From NCBI RefSeq assembly GCF_000517065.1, contig NZ_KI912105.1:4031641-4095640 (forward strand): 64,000 nt of DNA, read 5' to 3'. The DNA is from Alkaliflexus imshenetskii DSM 15055 (lineage in GTDB: Bacteria > Bacteroidota > Bacteroidia > Bacteroidales > Marinilabiliaceae). A program made the translations under genes and the position numbers. Below the pieces are notes generated by a model, which was given only the letters and a program-made list of their open reading frames with translations, searched no databases and was not told where the DNA came from. Positions 8,682 to 17,202 of the stretch are shown piece by piece; within the stretch, counting starts at the first letter, position 1, and every line of letters begins with the position of its first letter.

Positions 8682-10670
8682 TCAGAGAAACTCATATCTG
8701 ACAAATGCTTCAACGGCCTCGTATTCAGCCATTCCAAGTTCATCATAGAGTTTAGCCGTTCCCCTATTACGCTCTTCTGCTCGTTGCCAAAACTCCCGGT
8801 TATCACCGCCCATAAACATGGCTCCATCTTTCTGTGATTGATGCTTAAAAATGGCGTTGCGCTTGCGCATCAACTCATCGGGACTAATTGGAACTGCCAT
8901 TTCTACCTGATGAATATCCCACTCGTGCCATGCACCGCGGTAAAGCCATACCCAGCACTCCTGCATCCACGCTTCATTTTTAAGCAAGTCGATGGCAGCA
9001 AAAATTGCATCAAGACAAACACGGTGCGTGCCATGTGGATCGGACAAATCGCCAGCTGCATATATCTGATGTGGTTTTACCTGACGAATTAAATCCGCAA
9101 TAATCTTTATGTCTGCATCTCCAATTGGTTGTTTTTCAACTCCGCCGGTTTCATAAAACGGCATATTGAGAAAGTGCACATTATCTGATTTTACATTGGC
9201 ATACCTACATGCAGCCTTGGCTTCTCCAACTCTAATCAATCCTTTAATTTGCCGTATCTCTTTTAGGTCTACTGCATCATGCCGCTTCTCCGAAAAAAAG
9301 GTGCGGATTTTTTTATCCATCGCATCAAAATCATCGGTAATATCAGAGGTCTCAACCCGTTCCTTGAAATCTCTTAAAAAGTCAAGATAACGAAGCACAT
9401 CGGCATCGCTCACAGCAATGTTTCCCGACACCTGATATGCCACATGCACATCATGCCCTTGATCCACCAATCTAAGCATCGTTCCACCCATAGATATGAC
9501 ATCATCATCGGGATGCGGACTAAAAATAATAACGCGCTTTGGGAAAGGCTCTTTACGTTCGGGACGATTGGTATCATCGGCATTGGGCTTTCCGCCCGGC
9601 CAACCGGTGATGGTATGCTGCAAATCATTAAACACTTTGATATTAATACTGTATGATCCGCCTTTCTCCGTAATTAAATCACCCATTCCATTGTCGCTGT
9701 AATCTCTGTCCGTAAGCTTCAGAATGGGCTTATTCACCTTAATAGAGAGCCATAAAACAGCCTTTCTGATGAGCCTGTCGGTCCACACCACTGAGTCGAG
9801 TAACCAGGGCGTTTGAATACGTGTGAGATCCGCAGCTGCAGCCATGTCGATAACACACTGAACATCGGTGTGGTTCTGGAGAATCGAAGCCGGTACTTCA
9901 TCCGAGATGTCACCCTCAATAGCTCTGGCCAGAATGGAAGCTTTTCCCTCGCCCCAGGCCAGCAACCTGATTTTGGATGCTTTCATAATTGTTTGAATAC
10001 CAAGAGTGATAGCCTTTTGCGGTACATTATCCTTGCCAAAGAAGTGTGAGGCAGCCTCGGTGCGTGTCACATCGTCCAACGAAACAAGACGTGTGAGCGA
10101 GTTGGCCGACGAACCCGGCTCATTTAATCCTATATGCCCGGTAGTGCCAATTCCCAGCACCTGAATATCAATACCTCCCAACTCTTCAATTTTGCGCTCG
10201 ATCCACTGACAATGACTGTATATTTGACTCTGCTCCAAGGTGCTATCCAAATAATATATATTTTCATCGCGTAAGTCGACATGCTGAATAAACCGTTCAC
10301 GAATATTCCGGTTGAAGCTCTGCAAAGCATCGGGACGGATGGGATAATACTCCATCACGCCAAATACAACCACATTGCTAAAACTAAGTCCTTCATTGTG
10401 ATGCATACGTATCAATTCCGAATACACATCTACCGGAGCTGAACCAACAGCAAGCCCTAGCACACAGATTTCACCTTTCTCTTGCTTCATCCGGATGGTA
10501 TCAGATATTTCACGTGCCACGGCACAACTTCCCTCTGAGGATGAGTCGTAAATCCAGGTAGGAATACGCTCGTTGCGCGTAATTAAAGCCCTAAGATATG
10601 GATCGTTGTGATAGGCATCATTCTTAAACTTGCCAGGATTAGCAAGTTTTTCATCAAAGTTTCTAATCAT
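8682..10670 (-). CDS. NagB-like / PIG-L (LmbE) deacetylase fusion protein
   Basis: The 662 residues join an N-terminal NagB-like domain (about 40-290) to a C-terminal PIG-L/LmbE metal-dependent deacetylase domain (about 378-662). The PIG-L half has its zinc motif PHPDDD (385-390) and the later DPHGTHR histidine. In the NagB half the NMDEY motif reads VMEYY (Met106 where NagB has its catalytic Asp) and the GEDGH motif reads GTTGH (Thr177 for the second Asp), while His179 and Glu184 remain. Deaminase activity is therefore doubtful; the half may bind amino-sugar phosphate for the deacetylase. No signal peptide, so cytoplasmic. Genome pipelines tend to call such proteins glucosamine-6-phosphate deaminase. 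It is followed by intact nagB. Confidence 0.92.
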   Translation of the reverse strand: MIRNFDEKLANPGKFKNDAYHNDPYLRALITRNERIPTWIYDSSSEGSCAVAREISDTIRMKQEKGEICVLGLAVGSAPVDVYSELIRMHHNEGLSFSNVVVFGVMEYYPIRPDALQSFNRNIRERFIQHVDLRDENIYYLDSTLEQSQIYSHCQWIERKIEELGGIDIQVLGIGTTGHIGLNEPGSSANSLTRLVSLDDVTRTEAASHFFGKDNVPQKAITLGIQTIMKASKIRLLAWGEGKASILARAIEGDISDEVPASILQNHTDVQCVIDMAAAADLTRIQTPWLLDSVVWTDRLIRKAVLWLSIKVNKPILKLTDRDYSDNGMGDLITEKGGSYSINIKVFNDLQHTITGWPGGKPNADDTNRPERKEPFPKRVIIFSPHPDDDVISMGGTMLRLVDQGHDVHVAYQVSGNIAVSDADVLRYLDFLRDFKERVETSDITDDFDAMDKKIRTFFSEKRHDAVDLKEIRQIKGLIRVGEAKAACRYANVKSDNVHFLNMPFYETGGVEKQPIGDADIKIIADLIRQVKPHQIYAAGDLSDPHGTHRVCLDAIFAAIDLLKNEAWMQECWVWLYRGAWHEWDIHQVEMAVPISPDELMRKRNAIFKHQSQKDGAMFMGGDNREFWQRAEERNRGTAKLYDELGMAEYEAVEAFVRYEFL

Positions 10671-10742
10671 AAGGCATATTTTTAAAGAATTGATACACTA
10701 AAATTAAAAATAAAAACAGAACTATCCTCAGAATATAGTGAA

Positions 10743-10767
10743 TTTATTCGTTGCTATTTCGAATAAA
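10743..10767. promoter_or_regulatory. Inverted repeat upstream of the NagB/PIG-L gene
   Basis: TTTATTCG (10743-10750) and CGAATAAA (10760-10767) form an 8-bp inverted repeat with a 9-nt spacer, 73-97 bp before the start at 10670. It could be an operator; there is no T-run, so it is not a terminator. No TAnnTTTG element is obvious nearby. Confidence 0.3.
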
Positions 10768-10915
10768 GCTGTCATATGCAGACCCCAGGTACAATTTCAA
10801 CTTCAACGTTATCAATAAACCATCTATCTGATAATGTTGATTTTAGAATGTTACGATGTGCACAAAACGAAGGTAATTTCTGCAATATCTGATTTGGGAG
10901 TCAATTTTCAGATAA

Positions 10916-13630
10916 TTACTTCACAGAAAGCGGATCAATGGCTCGATAAATAACCTCGTGAATTCGGGTTCTTACTTTAAGTTCAGTGAGTTTACGATTA
11001 AAAGATTCGGGATGAATCCGGTTTGACAGAAAAACATAAACCAGATCATACTCAGGATCAACCCAAACAAGTGTTCCGGAAAAACCAGTATGACCAAAGG
11101 AACGAGGTGTGGCACGTCTGGTAACAGGACTATCTTTAGACGGGTCGGGCTCCGGTTTGTCAAACCCCAAAGCCCTGCGACTCATAGCATGTTGCTGGCG
11201 CGTAAAGAATGACACCGTTTCATGATTCAGATACCGCTGTCCACCATAAAGCCCATTATTCAGAAACATCTGCATTAATTTTGCCAAATCATTTGCATTA
11301 CCAAACAAACCGGCATGGCCGGCGACTCCTCCCATCATGGCAGCAGTTTGATCGTGCACATATCCATGAATCAATTGTCGTCTGAAAGCCCGATCATCTT
11401 CGGTAGGCACAATTCGCTCTTTAGGCACTGTGCGCCAAGGATTAAACATCAATGAACCAGCTCCCAAACTGTTATAAAACTGATTGGCACATAAAACATC
11501 AAACGATTCATCGGTGAGACTTTCAGCAATTCGTTGCAGTAAGATAAAGTTCAAATCGCTATATCTATAGGTTTGCGATAACAATTTGGCATTGAGCATT
11601 GTCAGATGCATAGAGTCACGATAGGCAATATCCAGATAGATGTTTTGCGCTACCGGTACCGAGAAACGTAAATCAGGTATACTCCTGTAAAGATCGTCTC
11701 TATACGTCACCGAACGGTTCATAAAAAGGGTATTGTCAACACGTGTGGGATGAGATGCTGTGCGTCGGCGACTAAAGAGTGAGCCATTAAGTTTTTCCTG
11801 ATCGATGGTTTCAAGATAAAAAGGAATAAAGGCTGGCAGGCCAGACTCATGCAGTAGCAATTGGCGCATGGTAATGGTGCGCTTGTCGGTTTGTCCGGCT
11901 TCGGGTACAAAACTGCTCATGAGGTCTGAAAGTCGCCATCGTCCCATGTCATATAACTTCATCATCACAGGCATTGTGGCAGCAACTTTTGTTACCGAGG
12001 CTAAATCGTAAATATCATCGAGCAAAACCGGCTGTGCGCGATCATACGTGTGATGGCCAAAAGCTTTATCATAAATAACAACACCTTTTCGGGCCACCAG
12101 CACGCGTGCACCTGGAGTGGCTTTCATTTTGATGGCATCCTCCACAATCCTATCAATCAACTGAATGGTGTCCGGATCCACACCTACTTCCAACGGGATG
12201 CCATATTTCAAGCGGGTCGCCGCCAATTTGCGGGACAGCCTGGTCATCGAATCTGAGAACAAAGTGGTATTGGATAGAGCGCTAACCTCAATTCCATTAA
12301 AAGCAGCCTGTGCGAGCAACTCCCATGAAAAAGCGGTATTTGCAGGGGTAATTAGCAAAGCATCCAATAGCAATGGCAACTCGCGAAACGGCAATAAATC
12401 AGGGTCCCCTCCCCACACCATAACAATTTTGGCTTTTGGAAACCGTCCTTTTATTTCTTGCGCCTGTTCTGTAAAATCGGGTTGAAAATTTGTTGCTTCA
12501 TCGGCAAGCCAAAAAATGAGATCATAATCCCACTGCGCCAAATCATTGTAATCGATTGAGAGATATTTGGAAGCAAACTGCTTAAAAGTTTCCGAATATC
12601 GAGCCTGGTGGTAAAAGCCAACCTTAACATCCAAATTAGTAAGCGGTAACGGCTTTGCTACTTCATGCTGAAACAGTTTAATACTGCTTTCGTAAGCATA
12701 CCGCAAATCAAGTTCTTTTTGAGCATGGGCATAGCGGGGCACTTCCTGCCTTGCGCGTGAATATAGTTCATACTTAAACGCCAGAACAAACTTGCAACTC
12801 TTTTCCAGACTCTCGGCCATTAACCAGCGATCCTGAAACGCACCGACCAGACGCCGCAAATCATTCTCATAGTCATTTGAAATAAAAACGGAGCCAGCAC
12901 CCAATAACTGTTCTACAGACACATCCCGAATGGCAAACTCACGTGTATCGGCAATGGAGATTACTTTTTTACCAAATTGCTGATTGAGAATCAACATCGG
13001 CTGCGGGAGACGCACTGGCATCAAGTTAATCATCTGGTTTGGCATTTGATAAACGTTCAGCCCCAATGGTTTGGTAGCATGAGTTGATGCAGCAGTATTA
13101 TTCGAGGCCCAAAGAAGCGCAGCAGGGGGCTGCCGTTTGTTGTCAGGCAAAACGCCGTTTACCCAATCCGAGTAATTGCTAGAAGAGATAAACGCACCCA
13201 TGTGCCTACTGACGAGCCACTGCGATAATATACCATATAATTTCACCTGATAGGCTTCATCCATCACCGTGAGCGTTTTTCCTTCAGGAAATGGTAGATA
13301 TCCCATTCCGACATCAAAACTTTTTCGTACATCGGGCACAAACGCAGCATTTAAAGGCGACGATGGCAATACGGCTGCCGAAGCCAAAATTGATGGGTCC
13401 CCTGAAAAGAATCCCGGTTGTGGCAACTGTCTGGACTGACGTTTCAGAAAATTCACATCGTGCGCCTCAACCATCAAAATTTGTGCAACCCGCTGTTCAA
13501 GCGTCAATGTATGATAAACCGAGTCGGCCCAACGATAAGCATCATTGGAAAACAGATGCCTGTTAAGTGCGCTGGCGTCATAGCAAATGAGAAATAAAAA
13601 AGGAATGATAAAAAATCCAAAAGCCTTCAT
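10916..13630 (-). CDS. GH3-like / beta-lactamase-like serine hydrolase fusion, GH3 part degenerate
   Basis: The 904-residue secreted protein (signal about 1-21) starts like Bacteroidota GH3 beta-N-acetylglucosaminidases (LTLEQRVAQILMVEAHD, 43-59), and FAIRDVSVEQLLGAG (232-246) matches the end of that barrel. The family signature KHFPGHG...DSH and the catalytic Asp region are missing, and the barrel is short. A GH3 C-like domain (about 330-475) follows. The C-terminal part (about 490-900) is a class C beta-lactamase/esterase-like hydrolase with SVTK (catalytic Ser545), a YSD motif in YRYSDLNF and HTGFSG. Intact relatives are thought to act on cell-wall amino sugars and peptides. Only the hydrolase part looks active here. 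The neighbouring genes act on amino sugars. Confidence 0.88.
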   Translation of the reverse strand: MKAFGFFIIPFLFLICYDASALNRHLFSNDAYRWADSVYHTLTLEQRVAQILMVEAHDVNFLKRQSRQLPQPGFFSGDPSILASAAVLPSSPLNAAFVPDVRKSFDVGMGYLPFPEGKTLTVMDEAYQVKLYGILSQWLVSRHMGAFISSSNYSDWVNGVLPDNKRQPPAALLWASNNTAASTHATKPLGLNVYQMPNQMINLMPVRLPQPMLILNQQFGKKVISIADTREFAIRDVSVEQLLGAGSVFISNDYENDLRRLVGAFQDRWLMAESLEKSCKFVLAFKYELYSRARQEVPRYAHAQKELDLRYAYESSIKLFQHEVAKPLPLTNLDVKVGFYHQARYSETFKQFASKYLSIDYNDLAQWDYDLIFWLADEATNFQPDFTEQAQEIKGRFPKAKIVMVWGGDPDLLPFRELPLLLDALLITPANTAFSWELLAQAAFNGIEVSALSNTTLFSDSMTRLSRKLAATRLKYGIPLEVGVDPDTIQLIDRIVEDAIKMKATPGARVLVARKGVVIYDKAFGHHTYDRAQPVLLDDIYDLASVTKVAATMPVMMKLYDMGRWRLSDLMSSFVPEAGQTDKRTITMRQLLLHESGLPAFIPFYLETIDQEKLNGSLFSRRRTASHPTRVDNTLFMNRSVTYRDDLYRSIPDLRFSVPVAQNIYLDIAYRDSMHLTMLNAKLLSQTYRYSDLNFILLQRIAESLTDESFDVLCANQFYNSLGAGSLMFNPWRTVPKERIVPTEDDRAFRRQLIHGYVHDQTAAMMGGVAGHAGLFGNANDLAKLMQMFLNNGLYGGQRYLNHETVSFFTRQQHAMSRRALGFDKPEPDPSKDSPVTRRATPRSFGHTGFSGTLVWVDPEYDLVYVFLSNRIHPESFNRKLTELKVRTRIHEVIYRAIDPLSVK

Positions 13631-13909
13631 AACCGCAGTTTCCTGTCCATGTGATATCCAAAGGCAATAATCACAAAACAGAATGAAATGCGCAAGTAAA
13701 ATAGAATAATTCTGTGTTTAAATAACAAATTAATATTTTCTGTTGATTTTGCTGCAACCTGCTATGCTTTGGGGTACCCGTCAACTGCTGAACCGAATAA
13801 AATATTTTCAACTCTTCAATCTTTTAACCGGCAGCACATCTTTTTTAAAATAAAAGTTATATTTTTGATGACAGCCAAAAGTCAATCAATAACATTGAAT
13901 CTATTTGCA

Positions 13910-14311
13910 ATGACTGACAACCTAAGTAACGCACTTAACCAAAATTGGGAAGATAAAAACATCCTCGTTGTTGAAGATGTTGACACAAATAAGATATTTT
14001 TTGATGCAGCTCTGCGCCGCACAAAAGCCAAAATATATTGGGCAAAAGATGGCCAGGAAGCAATAAATATGTTCAAAGAGAACCACATTGATTTGGTTTT
14101 AATGGACTTACAACTACCTGTGATGGATGGTTATACGGCCACGCGTGAAATCAAGAAGATTAATGCGGATGTGCCCATTATAGCACAAACCGCCCATGTT
14201 ATGTCGGGAGAGCGCGAAAAATGTCTGGAGGCAGGTTGTAACGATTATCTTGCCAAACCAATACGTTTGCAGATTTTAATCGATACACTTTCGAAATATC
14301 TGAACGATTAG
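13910..14311 (+). CDS. Stand-alone response-regulator receiver protein
   Basis: The 133 residues are one CheY-like receiver domain: acidic pair Glu22/Asp23 in VVEDVDTNK, phospho-acceptor Asp66 in LVLMDLQLP, Thr94 and Lys116 in YLAKPI. There is no output domain, so it probably acts by protein contact, as in receivers that relay from hybrid kinases. The frame is open from 13769, but the ATG at 13910 gives the usual short N-terminus. It is divergent from the GH3/beta-lactamase gene and followed by a strong terminator. No partner kinase is in the window. Confidence 0.9.
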   Translation: MTDNLSNALNQNWEDKNILVVEDVDTNKIFFDAALRRTKAKIYWAKDGQEAINMFKENHIDLVLMDLQLPVMDGYTATREIKKINADVPIIAQTAHVMSGEREKCLEAGCNDYLAKPIRLQILIDTLSKYLND

Positions 14312-14334
14312 TTACGTTTATCGTTTTAAAGCAA

Positions 14335-14377
14335 AAAGCAGCCGGGATAATTAATATTCGCGGCTGCTTTGTTTTTT
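14335..14377. terminator. Intrinsic terminator, probably bidirectional
   Basis: AAAGCAGCCG (14335-14344) pairs with CGGCTGCTTT (14361-14370), followed by GTTTTTT on the plus strand; the A-run before it gives T5 on the minus strand. It separates the receiver gene from the convergent GH16 gene. Confidence 0.85.
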
Positions 14378-14415
14378 ATTGAAATCTGACAAAGATTGTT
14401 TTAACATAGATTACA

Positions 14416-15228
14416 TCATCTTTTTTGATACACTCTGACATAATCCACCAGCATAGATGCCGGAAAAATGGAATCATCAACACCATGAAGCCCTCCCCAA
14501 TTGCCCCCAACCGCTACATTTAGCAGCAAATGGAAGCGTTTGTCGAATGGCCACTCTTCAGAGCCATTACCACTGTTGTTGAAAGTAAATACATGCTCAT
14601 TGTCCAGAAAAAAGTCAATTCGATCCTCATGCCACTCAATGGCATAAACATGAAACTCACTTTCACTGGAAGGCAAATAGATTGATTCACCCACCTGCGT
14701 ACCAATGGCATGATTAAAAGCACCGGTGTGGACGGTTACAAAAACCGAATCAGGGTTATAACCCACATGTTCCATGATGTCGATTTCGCCGCTATTGGGC
14801 CAACCGCCATACTCCCAATCGGTAGGCAGCATCCATACCGCAGGCCAGATACCCCTTCCACCGGGCACTTTTGCGCGCACTTCCACCCTTCCATAGAGCC
14901 AATCACCTTTACCTTTGGTGGTTAGCCGCACCGACGTGTAGTCAAATCCTTGAAATCTTTCCTTTAGTGCAATGATATGCAGGTAATTGCCGTCTGCAAA
15001 CACATTCTGTTTGCGACCGGTAGTATAAAACTGTAATTCCCTATTACCCCAGCCAAATGCATTACCAACAGTGTCATAATTCCATTTTGCTGGGTCAGGC
15101 AATCCTTCGTAACTGAATTCGTCACTCCAAACAAGTCGCCATTCAGTGTCATTTCTTCCACATCCACTGCTCAATGACAAGATGATGACCATGACAAAAC
15201 AGCACATTGTCTTTATTAATAGATACAT
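14416..15228 (-). CDS. GH16 endo-beta-1,3-glucanase (laminarinase-type) lipoprotein
   Basis: The 270-residue protein has a lipoprotein signal (Cys23 in LSLSSGC) and one GH16 jelly-roll domain. The catalytic motif GEIDIMEHVG carries the nucleophile Glu148, Asp150 and acid/base Glu153; the extra Met between Asp and Glu (DIME) is the laminarinase-type beta-bulge form, as opposed to the shorter agarase/carrageenase arrangement. WSDEFSYEG, GIWPAVWMLP and LLLNVAVGGNWGG also fit laminarinases. It cleaves beta-1,3 (or mixed 1,3/1,4) glucans. The start at 15228 is preferred to the in-frame ATG at 15261. It is the last gene of the SusC-SusD-SusE-like locus. Confidence 0.95.
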   Translation of the reverse strand: MYLLIKTMCCFVMVIILSLSSGCGRNDTEWRLVWSDEFSYEGLPDPAKWNYDTVGNAFGWGNRELQFYTTGRKQNVFADGNYLHIIALKERFQGFDYTSVRLTTKGKGDWLYGRVEVRAKVPGGRGIWPAVWMLPTDWEYGGWPNSGEIDIMEHVGYNPDSVFVTVHTGAFNHAIGTQVGESIYLPSSESEFHVYAIEWHEDRIDFFLDNEHVFTFNNSGNGSEEWPFDKRFHLLLNVAVGGNWGGLHGVDDSIFPASMLVDYVRVYQKR

Positions 15229-15307
15229 AATGTCACGTATTAATAGTTCTCTTCGCTTCAAAAATCAACACCAAAAAATATCCATAGACATCAAATCCAC
15301 CCCTGAA

Positions 15308-15359
15308 AAATGAGCTTCCCTGCCAACAGGCAAGTGAAAATACCTGACGACAGGGAAGC
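15308..15359 (-). terminator. Hairpin terminator between the SusE-like and GH16 genes
   Basis: GCTTCCCTG (15314-15322) pairs with CAGGGAAGC (15351-15359), with a further inner complementarity (ACAGG/CCTG); on the minus strand it is followed by TCATTTTT. It probably ends or attenuates the long SusCDE transcript before GH16. Confidence 0.65.
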
Positions 15360-15413
15360 AGTTGTCTTTCAATACAAATCAATATTAATCAAACAGATAT
15401 CTTAAGACTTAAA

Positions 15414-17174
15414 TTACCTTGCAGACTTGATACCTTCCACGTGAGGACCGGCAAGTTCATCAAAGTAAAATGCATGAGAACCACTACCAACTCCGGGATT
15501 ACACATGATTCTGATTATGTTATAGTAGTTGTTACTATATCTCGGATCGGTAGACACATCAGTAGCATGCAGAGCGGCGTGTAATCCTGGATCCCATGAA
15601 AGGTCAGCACTTGGAGCACCTGCAAAGTTATACTCTACAATTTCCCAGGTATCATCCTTTTTAATGGTATATTTTAACTCAACACCAGTTTGCCAGGCAT
15701 TTCCGCCCATGTCAGTATTTTCAAGTTTCAGAAGAATTTCCTGACCGGCTTTTCCATAAACCATCATTTTGAAAGTTGATATATTCCGCAAATCGAATCT
15801 GTAACCAACCGGTAACTGAAGGTATGCGTTTGCCCATTCACTATTGTTTTTGGCATAATGCATTACTTTCATGGTGCGGTTAGGAAATACTCTGGAAGGA
15901 TTATCAACAATATTCAATACGGCACCATCACCAGAACCCATTGGGGCTAGCACAACATCGCTAAAATTGTTATACATTATAATGTCATTAATAAGGAACT
16001 CCTCATAATCAGGATGATTATTAATTACATCAATCACAGTAGTATGCTCAAATTGTCCGATAGAAGTAACAATTGTTACCTTAACAGTATAAGGAGATTT
16101 TCTCATGTAGGTGTTAGAAAGTTTCGCATTTCTGTCAGTGGATTCTTTCACTACACCATTGCCAAAATCAACCATAAACTTATTAAAAGTAGCACCTGCG
16201 GGAACAACCAAATTGTCTAAACCAACCAGGTAAGTATTTGCACCTGTACCAGATTCGAGCGCTATATCAAAAGTAGCCACCGGAAGAACATATCCTTGAG
16301 GGATAAACTTGTAGTGCCATGCATTTCCGTCGCTACCCGTAGCAACAAGTTCCAGTTTATTTTCTTCGAGGGTTATCACGCGGTATCTGTTATTCACAGC
16401 ACCCACATCAAAAATTGGGAAGATAGGACCTTCACTAGGCACCAGATACAGGTACCAGGTATCTCCTTCTTTATCCAAATTCCATTGTGCTGGTTTGGGT
16501 GAGAAGTCAACTTTGTAGTCTGAATCACGCTGCTCCGCATTGCTGAAAGCAGCATCTCCGGCACGGAAATCCTTCACATAACTCGATCCATTATTCACAT
16601 AGTTGAATGTAAATCCGATAAGTTTGAAAGTCATCACGTCATCATAAAGCACATTTACAGCAGCTTTATTAAGCGGGCCAGCACCCCACCATTCCAGACC
16701 ATTACCACCGGCAGGACCTACACCAAGGTGTCCCCATGCAAGACTGTCAAGCACCCACGATTTACCATTTGCAGCATCTGCACCTCCCGAAAGAAGTGTC
16801 ATTTCAGGGCTGGCAAGGAAATCCCAATCGGTTTTATCAGTGGTAACATCTCCTTGAATAGTAGATGCACCACCTCTATTTGAAAGCGTCAAGGTAAAAG
16901 TGTATTCGCCTGGCAGAGGGAAACGATGCGTAACCCTGTTGCCTGATTTGCGACTGCCTGCAATCTCCCATGTGGCAATGCCTACAGCAGTAGATTTATT
17001 CTCGAAAATATACAGAAACTCGTCATTTTGATCAACAGAAACAGTATATGACATTTGGCTTTCAGCGGGCGCATTACCCATCGAAGGCTTATCGTCCTCC
17101 TGAGGCTCACACGCGGTGAACGAGAGGGCGAACAACAGCGCTAAACCTATTAATATTTTATTTTTCATAATCAT
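15414..17174 (-). CDS. SusE-like surface glycan-binding lipoprotein with PKD domains and C-terminal carbohydrate-binding-like domain
   Basis: The 586 residues begin with a lipoprotein signal (FALSFTAC), then a PKD-type Ig fold (about 40-110, ending GEYTFTLTLSNRGG), a central beta-rich region with many Trp and Tyr, a second PKD-like segment (about 300-390) and a C-terminal jelly-roll-like part (about 410-575) resembling carbohydrate-binding modules. It takes the SusE position directly after susD (gap 28 bp). It probably presents beta-glucan to the SusC/SusD complex at the cell surface. A second in-frame ATG two codons in (17168) is an equally good start. Confidence 0.85.
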   Translation of the reverse strand: MIMKNKILIGLALLFALSFTACEPQEDDKPSMGNAPAESQMSYTVSVDQNDEFLYIFENKSTAVGIATWEIAGSRKSGNRVTHRFPLPGEYTFTLTLSNRGGASTIQGDVTTDKTDWDFLASPEMTLLSGGADAANGKSWVLDSLAWGHLGVGPAGGNGLEWWGAGPLNKAAVNVLYDDVMTFKLIGFTFNYVNNGSSYVKDFRAGDAAFSNAEQRDSDYKVDFSPKPAQWNLDKEGDTWYLYLVPSEGPIFPIFDVGAVNNRYRVITLEENKLELVATGSDGNAWHYKFIPQGYVLPVATFDIALESGTGANTYLVGLDNLVVPAGATFNKFMVDFGNGVVKESTDRNAKLSNTYMRKSPYTVKVTIVTSIGQFEHTTVIDVINNHPDYEEFLINDIIMYNNFSDVVLAPMGSGDGAVLNIVDNPSRVFPNRTMKVMHYAKNNSEWANAYLQLPVGYRFDLRNISTFKMMVYGKAGQEILLKLENTDMGGNAWQTGVELKYTIKKDDTWEIVEYNFAGAPSADLSWDPGLHAALHATDVSTDPRYSNNYYNIIRIMCNPGVGSGSHAFYFDELAGPHVEGIKSAR

Positions 17175-17202
17175 AAAATTAAATCTGAATGTTTAACAAA
17201 GC

